Shown here: positions 26,115 to 34,321 of the stretch, piece after piece
Layout of the letters: every line of letters begins with the position of its first letter
Numbering within the stretch: position 1 is the stretch's first letter
NCBI GenBank assembly: GCA_964543195.1
Contig: CAZIXF010000011.1
Coordinates: 1-64,000, forward strand
DNA from: JAGTVG01 sp964543195
GTDB taxonomy: Bacteria; Bacteroidota; Bacteroidia; Cytophagales; Cyclobacteriaceae
Direction: 5' to 3'
DNA length: 64,000 bases
Program-made: the position numbers and the translations under genes
The notes under the pieces: generated by a model
Databases searched by the model: none
Told to the model about the DNA's origin: nothing
Seen by the model: only the letters and a program-made list of their open reading frames with translations

Positions 26115-28574
26115 TCAAAAATCACATTTCAATTGTATGGTTCCTATAGGTGAGCCTGGTGGCAGTTCTTTGGGCTCTACAGTTTTGAAGGCATCAGGAT
26201 CCTCCCGGAACTGGCTGATAAGTTTTATTCCAAACAAATAATGGGCCTTCTGATCTCCACCACTGCGTTTTATCCTGACATTCAACCATTCCTCCAATTC
26301 ATAGATCTTCATCAATACCTTGGCACGGGCCTGTCCGGTAGCCTCTTCATTCACAGCCAGTTCAAGAAGATTGGCTAATACGAGTTTACTGACTGCGCGA
26401 TTGATCTCTGCCAGATAGGTATCCTGTGGGTTTGTTTTCCAGGTTATGTTTATCAGTTTTCCGATAATATCCGACATATCCGGCTGCCGGGAATCCCGGG
26501 AATGTAATTCGATTAGTCTGGAAGCACGCTCGGGATGTAATAAGAGCTTCAGCGTCATATCCGCTGCACTTTCGGCAGCAGACAGCGGATCAAAGGTAAT
26601 GCCGGTTTTTGATTTGAAATTTTCCCTGGTCTCATAATATCCCAACGCCTCCGGTGGAATCAGGTTGAGTATATTTTCCGGTATCATAAGAAAGGCCGGA
26701 CTGATCGTTTCGAGCAGGGCTTCGATAGCCATTTGCTGGGTTTCAGGTGGCACCGGTGCTGTAATTACCTGGTTATCTCCTCTTATCGCATAAGTATAAT
26801 GAATCCCACCGACCAGTTTACTTGTTGCTTCTGCCTGGTACCGGTGCAGGAGATATATGGGTACCAGTACGTTTTCAAGTGAGGAATAGGGCATACCTTC
26901 AGGAATGCTGTACACACCGAAATCCGCGAGGGCCGTTTTCCTCACCTCGATGATCCTGAACAGTTCATCTGCGGGGTTTACATTATTATCCCATAGATGA
27001 GCATGGGGATGGGCGCTCCCGGCAGACCGGGCATCCCTGTCGGAGATAAAATAAAGTCCTTTATCGATAGCATCCCTGATGATCGCATCCAGTACTCCGG
27101 ATTCATTTTTGCCGGAGGGTAGATCGGTGTATCCATACCTGATGGCCATTTTATCCCATTCCCCGATCCCGGTGTCGTAAGCCTGTGAGAGATCGATCTT
27201 TCCTTCTTCATTCAGATTGATCAAAGGATGGGGATAGTCCATAACCGAAGCACGATCATTTGCACTGGCAGCAAAATTATGGGCCAGTCCGAGGGTATGG
27301 CCCACCTCATGGGCTGAAAGCTGCCGTATCCGCGCCAAAGCCATTTCCCTGGCTTCCTGAATATCTTCTTCTCCGTCATAATAGGGTGAAAGCAGTCCCT
27401 GTGCCATCAGAAAATCCTGTCTTACCCTGAGCGAACCCAGTGATACATGTCCTTTTATGATCTCTCCCGTCCGGGGATCGATCACCGACCGGCCGTATGA
27501 CCATCCGCGGGAAGAGCGATGCACCCATTGGATCACATTATACCGGATATCCATGATGTCGGCATCTTCGGGGAGCATCTCGATCCGGAAAGCATTGTGG
27601 TAACCGGCCGCTTCGAAAGCTGCATTCCACCAGCCGGCTCCTTCCAGAAGAGCGGACCGTACCGGTTCGGGCACTCCGGGATCCAGGTAATATACAATGG
27701 ATTCAACAGGCTCGCTGACCAGGCTGTCCGGATATTTTTTCTTTAGCCGGTGCTTTACTATAAATCTTTTCACCAGGGACTGGTCGAAGGAAGTGGCGTA
27801 ATCCTTGTATGAAATATGGAGATAACCTGCTCTCGGATCGAAGGGACGTTTTTCAAATTGATCATCAGGAAGCTGGACAAATGAATGCCTTTGTCTTACC
27901 GTAATGCTTCCGGGGGTGGGGGCTACTTCATGAATGTAACCTCCTTCCGGTTCGCCTGTAAAAGTCAAGACCGCCTCAATCTCCGTATTGAGAGGAAAGT
28001 TTTTCAAGCCTTTCCTGAAGAGTGCGGACCTGGATGAATTGAGCCCGTAATTACCCTGTCCCATGTCTTTTAATCTCCCGGCCACATTATGAACATCCTG
28101 CATGAAAAAATCAGTAGCATCAACAAGATAACCGTCAGGCATTGATTCGCGGATCGGAAATCCCCAGAGGACAGATGTGGCAAATGCTTCCCTGACGGCT
28201 TTAATCTCTGCCGGGTTATCGCTTTCTGCCCTGAAATCATAATTGGGTTGCAGTAATAAGATCCGGGATCCGGTTACCACAAATTTTACTACCCTGTTGT
28301 CCCCGAATTGCCCCCTGTCAAGTCCAATATCATTTGAACCGATGCCGGTTACCAGTGAATTCACATATAAAAATTCCTGATCCAGTTTGTCTATTTTCAT
28401 CAGAACCTTTCCTTTCTTATTATCCCAGTAGAGGTCGAAAAATCCTTCCAGATGAACAAGATCCTGTACTGCAGAGGTATCCTGCCGGTGGTCCGGAGAG
28501 GATTCTGTTACCGCCTGATTCGATTTACAGGAAACCAGATACAACAAAACTAAAAACAGAAAATACAGTCTCAT
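26115..28574 (-). CDS. metzincin lipoprotein metalloprotease (DUF4953/DUF5117-like)
   Basis: An 819-residue exported zinc protease. Lipobox LVSC puts the lipidated Cys at residue 16. The metzincin site HEVGHTLGLAH gives ligands H422, H426 and H432 with catalytic E423; a Met-turn follows at SVMDYP (M445). N-terminal about 30-290 is a beta-rich domain seen in DUF5117-type proteins; the C-terminal part carries the DUF4953-like helical region. Members are common in Bacteroidota and Acidobacteriota; substrates are not established. It precedes the M14 pair by 67 bp on the same strand, so the three exported peptidase-fold proteins may be co-transcribed. Confidence 0.93.
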   Translation of the reverse strand: MRLYFLFLVLLYLVSCKSNQAVTESSPDHRQDTSAVQDLVHLEGFFDLYWDNKKGKVLMKIDKLDQEFLYVNSLVTGIGSNDIGLDRGQFGDNRVVKFVVTGSRILLLQPNYDFRAESDNPAEIKAVREAFATSVLWGFPIRESMPDGYLVDATDFFMQDVHNVAGRLKDMGQGNYGLNSSRSALFRKGLKNFPLNTEIEAVLTFTGEPEGGYIHEVAPTPGSITVRQRHSFVQLPDDQFEKRPFDPRAGYLHISYKDYATSFDQSLVKRFIVKHRLKKKYPDSLVSEPVESIVYYLDPGVPEPVRSALLEGAGWWNAAFEAAGYHNAFRIEMLPEDADIMDIRYNVIQWVHRSSRGWSYGRSVIDPRTGEIIKGHVSLGSLRVRQDFLMAQGLLSPYYDGEEDIQEAREMALARIRQLSAHEVGHTLGLAHNFAASANDRASVMDYPHPLINLNEEGKIDLSQAYDTGIGEWDKMAIRYGYTDLPSGKNESGVLDAIIRDAIDKGLYFISDRDARSAGSAHPHAHLWDNNVNPADELFRIIEVRKTALADFGVYSIPEGMPYSSLENVLVPIYLLHRYQAEATSKLVGGIHYTYAIRGDNQVITAPVPPETQQMAIEALLETISPAFLMIPENILNLIPPEALGYYETRENFKSKTGITFDPLSAAESAADMTLKLLLHPERASRLIELHSRDSRQPDMSDIIGKLINITWKTNPQDTYLAEINRAVSKLVLANLLELAVNEEATGQARAKVLMKIYELEEWLNVRIKRSGGDQKAHYLFGIKLISQFREDPDAFKTVEPKELPPGSPIGTIQLKCDF

Positions 28575-28594
28575 TTTAAAATTATTATACTTTG

Positions 28595-28602
28595 CAAATT
28601 TA
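28595..28602 (-). promoter_or_regulatory. possible -7 element of the metalloprotease gene
   Basis: TAAATTTG on the minus strand matches TAnnTTTG and lies 21-28 bp before the ATG at 28574. No TTG is found at the expected -33 distance, so this is tentative. Confidence 0.35.
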
Positions 28603-28607
28603 TTAAA

Positions 28608-28915
28608 TTAACCCGTTGTGTGAAATCATATATATATCTAATTATCTGTTAATTAATTGATATTCAGAGATTTATTATTTTTATTTATAGATGACAATTT
28701 CTATCTTCGAGACTTTCTGAGCCTAAAATATTATTTATGCACCACGAAGGTACCAAGTAACGGAGAACCAAAGTTTTTTTTGGCCATCAAATCACCAAAT
28801 CACCAAATCACCAAATCGCCAAATCGCCAAATCGCCAAATCACCAAATCGCCAAATCACCATATCTCCCCGGTATCGCTAAGTTTTTTAATTATCTGATT
28901 CACACAACGGGTTAA
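28608..28915. repeat. intergenic element bounded by a 17-bp inverted repeat (copy C)
   Basis: TTAACCCGTTGTGTGAA at 28608-28624 is the exact reverse complement of TTCACACAACGGGTTAA at 28899-28915. Between the arms are the dispersed repeat strings (ACCACGAAGGTACCAAG, ACGGAGAACCAAAG) and an 8-bp tandem array. The right end resembles 19494-19520 (TTTTTAATTATC, GATTCACA). There is no transposase. It may be a MITE-like or other non-coding repeat. Confidence 0.55.
28789..28860. repeat. 8-bp tandem array, nine units
   Basis: Nine head-to-tail copies of AAATCRCC (five AAATCACC, four AAATCGCC) fill 72 bp. Because 8 is not a multiple of 3, an open frame across it gives a repeated SPNRQI-like peptide, which is an artefact of the repeat. 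Confidence 0.9.
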
Positions 28916-28997
28916 ATTATTATACCATTAGCTAAAAATTGTACACCTGCTTTATAAAATCGAACCTTTTATTTAAATAAAACACCGATGATTGAGT

Positions 28998-29005
28998 TAT
29001 TTTTG
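28998..29005 (+). promoter_or_regulatory. possible -7 element of the DUF3109 gene
   Basis: TATTTTTG matches TAnnTTTG. A transcript starting near 29011 fits the ATG at 29028 and argues against upstream in-frame starts at 28992 (TTG) and 29016. No TTG is seen at -33. Confidence 0.4.
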
Positions 29006-29027
29006 CATAGGAGAAATGAGTATCAGG

Positions 29028-29609
29028 ATGATAAGCATAGGGAATACACTGGTTTCTGAAGATATTTTCGAGCGATTTTTTGTCTGCAACCTCGAAAAAT
29101 GCAAGGGAGCCTGTTGCGTGGAAGGTGATCTTGGGGCTCCGCTTGAAGAAACGGAATTAAAGGTTTTGGAAGAGATAATCGATGAAGTAAGACCATACCT
29201 CAGTGATGAAGGAGCAAAAGCGATTGATGAACAGGGGTTATACGTGAAAGATTTTGAAGGTGATTTTTCAACTCCTACGGTTGAAGGCAAAGAATGTGCT
29301 TTTGCCACCTACGATGGGAACGGTATTTTGAAATGTGCTATCGAGCAGGCTTACAACGATGGCCGGATCGAATTCAGAAAACCGGTTTCCTGTCATCTTT
29401 ACCCCATACGAGTAAAAAAATTCAAACAATTTACAGCAGTTAATTATGATGAATGGGAAATCTGCAATCCCGCCTGTCATCTGGGAAAGGAATTGAATAT
29501 GCCGGTTTTTGAGTTTGTAAAAGAAGCGTTGATCAGGAAATTCGGCAATGAATGGTTTGATAAGCTCGAGGAGGTAGTTCTGGCCAGGGAAAATATAAAT
29601 AATGGCTGA
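29028..29609 (+). CDS. DUF3109 family cysteine-rich protein
   Basis: A soluble protein of about 193 residues resembling DUF3109, a Cys-rich family related to the YkgJ-type putative iron-sulfur or zinc-binding proteins; function unknown. Seen: VCNLEKCKGACCVEGDLGAP near the N-terminus, VEGKECAF, KCAIEQA, PVSCHLYPIR and EICNPACHLG, giving clustered Cys that could bind a metal or cluster. The start at 29028 (MISIGNTLVSEDIFE) fits the family; upstream TTG and ATG codons would add residues before it. It converges with accC and has no same-strand partner. Confidence 0.88.
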   Translation: MISIGNTLVSEDIFERFFVCNLEKCKGACCVEGDLGAPLEETELKVLEEIIDEVRPYLSDEGAKAIDEQGLYVKDFEGDFSTPTVEGKECAFATYDGNGILKCAIEQAYNDGRIEFRKPVSCHLYPIRVKKFKQFTAVNYDEWEICNPACHLGKELNMPVFEFVKEALIRKFGNEWFDKLEEVVLARENINNG

Positions 29610-29668
29610 TACTTTTTACTTGTACCGTCGTGAGCGGTTTGGAATTTGAATGAACATTAAATAAGGGT

Positions 29669-31012
29669 TCAGGTCTTTGAAAAATCAAATCCTTCCAGGA
29701 ACTTGGTGGTAAATTTCCCGGATTTGAATTGTTCATTGTCCATCAGCGTAAGATGGAAAGGTATGGTGGTTTTGATCCCTTCAATAATGAATTCCTCCAG
29801 CGCTCTTTTCATTCTGAGTATTACCCGGTCACGGGAAGTGGCTGTAACGATCAGCTTGGCGATCATGGAATCATAATTTGAGGGTATGGTATACCCGGTA
29901 TATACATGGCTGTCCACTCTCACCCCTCTTCCTCCCGGAAAATGGCAGGTTGTGATCTTTCCCGGCGAGGGCCTGAAATCATTTCTGGGATCTTCCGCAT
30001 TTATCCGGCATTCCATAGAAAAACGTTTGGGGAACTGGTTGTCGCCGGTCAGTTTTTGTCCGGCGGCTACATGGATCTGGTCTGCGATCAGGTCAACGTC
30101 AGTTACCTGTTCAGTGATGGGATGCTCCACCTGGATACGGGTGTTCATTTCCATAAAATAAAAATTCCCGTGCTTATCGACCAGGAACTCGATTGTGCCG
30201 GCGCCTTCATAACCGATATGCGAAGCGCCTATAATGGCTGCTTCACCCATATTGCCACGAATCACCTCATCGACGATGGGAGAAGGTGTTTCTTCCACAA
30301 GTTTCTGATGCCTTCGCTGGACAGAACAATCCCTTTCAGACAAGTGCCTCACATTCCCATACCGGTCGCCCATGATCTGTATCTCCACATGGCGGGGTTC
30401 TTCGATGAATTTTTCAAGATAAAGGCCGTCGTTTCCAAAAGCATTTTTTGACTCCAGTTTAGCCCCGTTCCAGGCTTTTTCAAAATTACCGGGATCGTTA
30501 ACGATACGCATGCCCTTGCCTCCACCGCCGGCAGTAGCTTTCAGCATAACCGGGTAACCGATAGACTCGGCTATTTCTTTGGCCTCATCGATATTGTTCA
30601 CAAGTCCGTCTGATCCCGGAATTGTGGGAACACCGGCATTTCCCATCGTTTCTTTGGCCGTCGACTTATCACCCATCTGATTGATCATGTGGGGAGATGC
30701 ACCGATAAATTTAATTTTATATTCCTCACAGATCCTGGAAAACTCGGCATTTTCAGCCATAAATCCATAACCGGGATGTATGGCATCGGCATTGGTTATT
30801 TCGGCTGCTGCTATTATATTGGGAATATTCAGATAGGATAGATTGCTGGGTGGCGGACCTATACACACCGCTTCATCGGCAAAACGGAGATGAAGACTTT
30901 CTTTATCGGCTGTGGAATAAACCGCAACCGTCTTTATTCCCATTTCCCGGCATGTCCGGATTATTCTAAGGGCGATCTCGCCCCGGTTGGCTATGAGTAT
31001 TTTTTTAAACAC
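29669..31012 (-). CDS. accC: acetyl-CoA carboxylase, biotin carboxylase subunit
   Basis: Carboxylates the biotin on the carrier protein with bicarbonate and ATP, the first half-reaction of malonyl-CoA synthesis. A 447-residue ATP-grasp enzyme. Seen: start MFKKILIANRGEIALRIIRT, HPGYGFMAENAEF, the Gly-rich ATP loop KATAGGGGKGMRI, ERDCSVQRRHQKLVEE, and EMNTRIQVEHPITEQVTDVD with the catalytic Glu/Arg region. It follows accB by 32 bp and efp further upstream. Stand-alone AccC cannot be fully separated from subunits of other biotin carboxylases, but the adjacent short carrier fits AccBC. Confidence 0.96.
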   Translation of the reverse strand: MFKKILIANRGEIALRIIRTCREMGIKTVAVYSTADKESLHLRFADEAVCIGPPPSNLSYLNIPNIIAAAEITNADAIHPGYGFMAENAEFSRICEEYKIKFIGASPHMINQMGDKSTAKETMGNAGVPTIPGSDGLVNNIDEAKEIAESIGYPVMLKATAGGGGKGMRIVNDPGNFEKAWNGAKLESKNAFGNDGLYLEKFIEEPRHVEIQIMGDRYGNVRHLSERDCSVQRRHQKLVEETPSPIVDEVIRGNMGEAAIIGASHIGYEGAGTIEFLVDKHGNFYFMEMNTRIQVEHPITEQVTDVDLIADQIHVAAGQKLTGDNQFPKRFSMECRINAEDPRNDFRPSPGKITTCHFPGGRGVRVDSHVYTGYTIPSNYDSMIAKLIVTATSRDRVILRMKRALEEFIIEGIKTTIPFHLTLMDNEQFKSGKFTTKFLEGFDFSKT

Positions 31013-31044
31013 GTTTAAAATTAGTTTTGCTCAACAGGTTTATT

Positions 31045-31527
31045 TCATGTTGGCTCGACCAGGAATAAGGGCTGATCGAACTCAACCGGAGATGCATTTT
31101 CTGCCAGGATCTTAACGATGGTACCCGAAATTTCAGATTCAATCTCATTGAACAGTTTCATCGCTTCGATTATACAAACAGTCTGACCTGGCTTAATTTT
31201 ATCACCGACTTCGACAAAGGAGGCTGAATCGGGGTTCGGGGAGCGGTAGAAAGTTCCTATCATGGGTGACTTGATCTCTATCAGGTTTTGCTGACTTTCT
31301 TCCTTATCAGCGGTTTTTTCTACCCCTGTTTCCGGCTGACCGGCTGATGCCTTTTGTGTCAGGTCAACCTGGGAAGCAGTCGATGGAGCGGCAAGATTGC
31401 TGCTGTTCAGTGTTATATCCGGATTTTTTTTAACCGATATCTTGAAATCGCTGGTTTCGATGTTTACTTCATTCAATTCAGATTGGGCGATGTAATCAAT
31501 GAGATCCCTGATTTCCTTAATTTTCAT
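31045..31527 (-). CDS. accB: biotin carboxyl carrier protein
   Basis: A 160-residue carrier of acetyl-CoA carboxylase. The N-terminal helix (MKIKEIRDLIDYIAQSELNE) is followed by a flexible linker rich in Ala, Ser, Pro and Gln (about 38-82) and the biotinyl domain, with the biotin site EAMKLFNEI (K124) and upstream thumb-like SPMIGTFYRSPNPDSASFVE. It lies 5 bp downstream of efp and 32 bp upstream of accC, so the three form one unit. Confidence 0.96.
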   Translation of the reverse strand: MKIKEIRDLIDYIAQSELNEVNIETSDFKISVKKNPDITLNSSNLAAPSTASQVDLTQKASAGQPETGVEKTADKEESQQNLIEIKSPMIGTFYRSPNPDSASFVEVGDKIKPGQTVCIIEAMKLFNEIESEISGTIVKILAENASPVEFDQPLFLVEPT

Positions 31528-31532
31528 GATTT

Positions 31533-32096
31533 TTATTTTACTCTTTCAGAATATGCTCTTGTTCGGGTGTCTACTTTTATTTTTTCACCCTGATCAATAA
31601 ATAATGGCACCTGTATCTCAGCACCGGTTTCCATAACGGCAGGTTTTGTGGTATTGGTAGCTGTATCTCCTTTAATCCCTGGTTCGGCGTAGGTTACCTC
31701 AAGCTCGACAAAAGAAGGCAGATCGCAACTCAAAGGTGTTTCCGTTTCAGCATGGAATACAATTTCAACCTCCTGTCCGTCCTTGATCAGATCAGCATTT
31801 TCAATCATATCCTCCTGAAGGTTGATCTGTTCAAAGGTGTTTATATCCATAAAATGATATCCGGTGTCATCCTTATATAAAAACTGATGGGGTCGGCGTT
31901 CCACTCTGGCAGTAGTGATTTTAACACCTGAATTAAATGTATTTTCAATCACTTTGCCGGTAGTAAGACTCTTCAGTTTTGTCCGTACAAAGGCTCCTCC
32001 CTTTCCCGGCTTTACATGCTGGAAGCCAATGATAGTGTAAAGGTCATTATTATATTCAATGCATAAACCATTCCTGAAATCCGCAGTGGTTGCCAT
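31533..32096 (-). CDS. efp: translation elongation factor P
   Basis: A 187-residue ribosome-binding factor that relieves stalling at consecutive prolines. Three OB-like domains; the domain I tip loop reads VKPGKGGAFVRTKLK, with K32 at the position modified in many bacteria. The C-terminal motif GDTATNTTKPAVMETGAEIQ is characteristic. Nothing for the modification system (epmA/epmB) is in the window. It leads the efp-accB-accC unit and is separated from rpmF by 231 bp containing a terminator and its own -7 element. Confidence 0.97.
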   Translation of the reverse strand: MATTADFRNGLCIEYNNDLYTIIGFQHVKPGKGGAFVRTKLKSLTTGKVIENTFNSGVKITTARVERRPHQFLYKDDTGYHFMDINTFEQINLQEDMIENADLIKDGQEVEIVFHAETETPLSCDLPSFVELEVTYAEPGIKGDTATNTTKPAVMETGAEIQVPLFIDQGEKIKVDTRTRAYSERVK

Positions 32097-32124
32097 CTCT
32101 CTTTCTTCGATTATATTACTTATT

Positions 32125-32132
32125 CAAATATA
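32125..32132 (-). promoter_or_regulatory. probable -7 element of efp
   Basis: TATATTTG on the minus strand is a perfect TAnnTTTG, 28 bp before the efp ATG. The nearest TTG upstream is only 13 nt away, so the -33 part is weak. The terminator at 32286-32317 supports an independent start of transcription here. Confidence 0.5.
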
Positions 32133-32285
32133 AAATAAATTCTTGCAAACTATTAAAAAGAATGAATCAAACGACAATTGTTATATTCCGGGCAGTCTTG
32201 CTTGAAATAATAAAGATTTGGTCAATAACCTGTTTTTTATCACCTGATCCGAAATTAAAAAATAGCACTCAGTGCAATAAAGATA

Positions 32286-32317
32286 CAAAAAATGCTAACA
32301 AATAAAATGTTAGCATT
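32286..32317 (-). terminator. intrinsic terminator after rpmF
   Basis: On the minus strand AATGCTAAC and GTTAGCATT (32317-32309 and 32299-32291) form a perfect 9-bp stem with a 9-nt loop, followed by a T run. It starts about 10 nt past the rpmF stop and separates DUF177-rpmF from efp-accB-accC. Confidence 0.7.
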
Positions 32318-32327
32318 AAGATAATAG

Positions 32328-32519
32328 CTACAATTCCTCTTCCCTTTCGTATACTACTTTGCCCTTATAGTATAATTTCCCTTCACTCCAGTGAGCCCTG
32401 TGGTATAGGTGAGGCTCATTGGTGGTGGGATCGATAGCGATAGTTTTTTCATGCAACTTTTTATGTGTTCTACGCTTATCTCTCCTGGTTTTCGAAATTT
32501 TGCGTTTTGGATGTGCCAT
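32328..32519 (-). CDS. rpmF: 50S ribosomal protein L32, cysteine-free form
   Basis: A 63-residue ribosomal protein. The start MAHPKRKISKTRRDKRRTHK is typical. Many L32 proteins hold a zinc ribbon of four Cys; here there is none (TTNEPHLYHRAHWSEGKLYY), so this is the zinc-independent form. It follows the DUF177 gene by 6 bp, the standard rpmF partner, and is followed by a terminator. Confidence 0.97.
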   Translation of the reverse strand: MAHPKRKISKTRRDKRRTHKKLHEKTIAIDPTTNEPHLYHRAHWSEGKLYYKGKVVYEREEEL

Positions 32520-32525
32520 TATTCT

Positions 32526-33077
32526 TTAGTTTAATTGATTCTTTAATTTTTTTAATGCTTCCCAACGTGGATCAACCTGGTCTTCTTTTTCGGATTTTTC
32601 TTTTTTTTCACTATCCTCTGTGGAAGAGCTATAGATCAACTCATCTTCAACCCGGTCTGTCTCTTCATCCTGATAACGGGGATGGAGTTTTTTCATGGGC
32701 GTTGAGGTGGCGATCAGCTCATATATGTACTGCCCTACCTGGATAGACTGCCTGTCTCTGCTGATCATTTCGATATCATCATCGATCACTTTGTCCTCTT
32801 CTCCAAATTTAAACATGATATTCTGATCAATAGCAATGTCATGATCAAAATTATCCAGAGACCTGTCACAGACCAACTCCACCTTTCCCTGAATTTTAAA
32901 ATTCACCTCGATAAAGTTATCTGTCTTATTAAGGTTGAGCCAACAATTCAAAGCCCCTTTCTGTAATTCGCTTTCTTCAAAGTTGGAAAAGAACCGGTCC
33001 CCAATATCATATTGATAGCTGTGAACTTTGTTCTTTAATCCAATTATTTCAATGTTGTATTTCGAAAGATCGTTCAC
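32526..33077 (-). CDS. DUF177 (YceD) family protein
   Basis: A protein of about 183 residues of the DUF177/YceD family, which nearly always precedes rpmF and is implicated in 23S rRNA or large-subunit biogenesis. Seen: VELVCDRSLDNFDHDI with the family Cys, the acidic MFKFGEEDKVIDDD and the C-terminal helix ending RWEALKKLKNQLN. I chose the GTG ending at 33077 (VNDLSKYNIEI) because a GGAGG sits 8 nt before it at 33086-33090 and a -7 element is at 33102-33109. An ATG at 33116 would add 13 residues but lies upstream of that promoter element. Confidence 0.88.
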   Translation of the reverse strand: MNDLSKYNIEIIGLKNKVHSYQYDIGDRFFSNFEESELQKGALNCWLNLNKTDNFIEVNFKIQGKVELVCDRSLDNFDHDIAIDQNIMFKFGEEDKVIDDDIEMISRDRQSIQVGQYIYELIATSTPMKKLHPRYQDEETDRVEDELIYSSSTEDSEKKEKSEKEDQVDPRWEALKKLKNQLN

Positions 33078-33085
33078 CTTCTTTT

Positions 33086-33109
33086 CCTCCAAATTGGCTT
33101 GCAAAGATA
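33086..33109 (-). promoter_or_regulatory. -7 element and strong ribosome binding site of the DUF177 gene
   Basis: TATCTTTG on the minus strand (33109-33102) matches TAnnTTTG; GGAGG follows at 33090-33086, 8 nt before the GTG start. A strong Shine-Dalgarno is unusual in Bacteroidota and together with the -7 motif decides the start. No clear -33 TTG. Confidence 0.5.
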
Positions 33110-33151
33110 ACCACAATAATTCTTAAAAAAAGAATTTTATTCCTAAAAAAC

Positions 33152-34186
33152 CTATCCGGTTACAGCAACAGGGTGCTTGTGATGATAGATTTCCCTTGCC
33201 AGAAAGATCGCCGAACTCATTGAGGTGGCACTGGCTGCATTTTTTCCGGCCAGATCATAAGCAGTGCCATGATCGGGCGAAGTACGTATTACGTTAAGTC
33301 CTGCCGTAAAATTTACACCTACTTCAAAAGAAAGGGTTTTGAAAGCGATCAACCCCTGATCATGATACATGGCCAGCACACCATCGAAATTCCTGTATTG
33401 AGCCACCCCGAAAAAACCATCCGAAGGAAAGGGTCCATATACCAGATCGCCCCCGCTCCGGAATTCTTCGATTACCGGGGCAAGGATCTCTTTTTCTTCA
33501 CTGCCCAGCAACCCATCATCCCCTGCATGCGGATTCAAACCGAGCACAGCGAGCTTGGGTTTTTTTATACCGAAATCCAGCCTGAGGGAGTCAAGAAATA
33601 ATTTTAATTTGGCGCTTACATTGTCTTTTGTGATGTTCTCGGCCACCTTACCCAGGGGTAAATGAGTGGTTACGAGACCCACCTTGATATTGTTGCCCAC
33701 CATCATCATCAGGCTTTCATTTCGTCCTGATTTAGAGGCTATAAATTCTGTCTGTCCCGGAAAATTGAACTCATCGCTCTGGATCAGTTTTTTATTGATC
33801 GGTCCGGTAACCAGGGCATCAATTTTGCCACCCATCAGATCTTCAACAGCCATGTCAAGGGCTATAAAAGCATATTGCCCTCCCTGAGGATCAGGGGTTC
33901 CACACCTGATCTCCACCACTTCATCCCAGCAATTGACCACATTGATTTTCTTATAATTAATATAGCCGTCTTTTACCTGGGTATAATTAAAATCCTTGTC
34001 ACCCATAGCTTTGCGATAATAGGATAAAACTTTTGTGGAACCATAAATCACAGGGGTAAGATACTTTAAAATGCGGTTATCATTCAGGGCTTTGATGATC
34101 ACTTCCGGCCCAATACCATTTATATCCCCCAGTGTAATGCCTATTACGGGTTTTTCATTATGTTTTTTTGGTGTATTTGTATCCAT
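33152..34186 (-). CDS. pdxA: 4-hydroxythreonine-4-phosphate dehydrogenase
   Basis: NAD-dependent enzyme of pyridoxal 5'-phosphate synthesis (DXP-dependent route), acting on 4-phosphohydroxy-L-threonine. The 344-residue length is normal. Seen: start PVIGITLGDINGIGPEVIIK, LVTGPINKKLI, FPGQTEF, TTHLPLGKV, the metal-binding LGLNPHAGDDG, and MYHDQGLIAFK with a second His, then NVIRTSPDHGTAYDLAGKN. These include the metal-binding His residues. It is divergent from rsmA, with its own promoter. Downstream is the DUF177 gene, 74 bp away and probably separately transcribed. Confidence 0.96.
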   Translation of the reverse strand: MDTNTPKKHNEKPVIGITLGDINGIGPEVIIKALNDNRILKYLTPVIYGSTKVLSYYRKAMGDKDFNYTQVKDGYINYKKINVVNCWDEVVEIRCGTPDPQGGQYAFIALDMAVEDLMGGKIDALVTGPINKKLIQSDEFNFPGQTEFIASKSGRNESLMMMVGNNIKVGLVTTHLPLGKVAENITKDNVSAKLKLFLDSLRLDFGIKKPKLAVLGLNPHAGDDGLLGSEEKEILAPVIEEFRSGGDLVYGPFPSDGFFGVAQYRNFDGVLAMYHDQGLIAFKTLSFEVGVNFTAGLNVIRTSPDHGTAYDLAGKNAASATSMSSAIFLAREIYHHKHPVAVTG

Positions 34187-34221
34187 CGAAAATATTAAAA
34201 GAATTTAAGAAGTAGTAAATT

Positions 34222-34252
34222 CAAAACTAATTAGGATTTCAGCCTTTCACAA
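34222..34252 (-). promoter_or_regulatory. Bacteroidota-type promoter of pdxA
   Basis: On the minus strand TTG (34252-34250), a 20-nt spacer and TAGTTTTG (34229-34222) match the phylum consensus. The pdxA ATG is at 34186. Confidence 0.6.
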
Positions 34253-34321
34253 GAAAATATATTACCATATTTGAATTTATGCAGAGGCAAAATTACTCTG
34301 TTCCGTGAAGAAAAGATCACA

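Noticed and set aside
28789..28860. Possible CRISPR array
   Set aside because: Units are 8 bp with no spacers and no cas genes.
28657..28881. Open frame across the 8-bp array giving an SPNRQI-like repeated peptide
   Set aside because: The repeat unit is 8 bp and explains the frame; no start context or domain.
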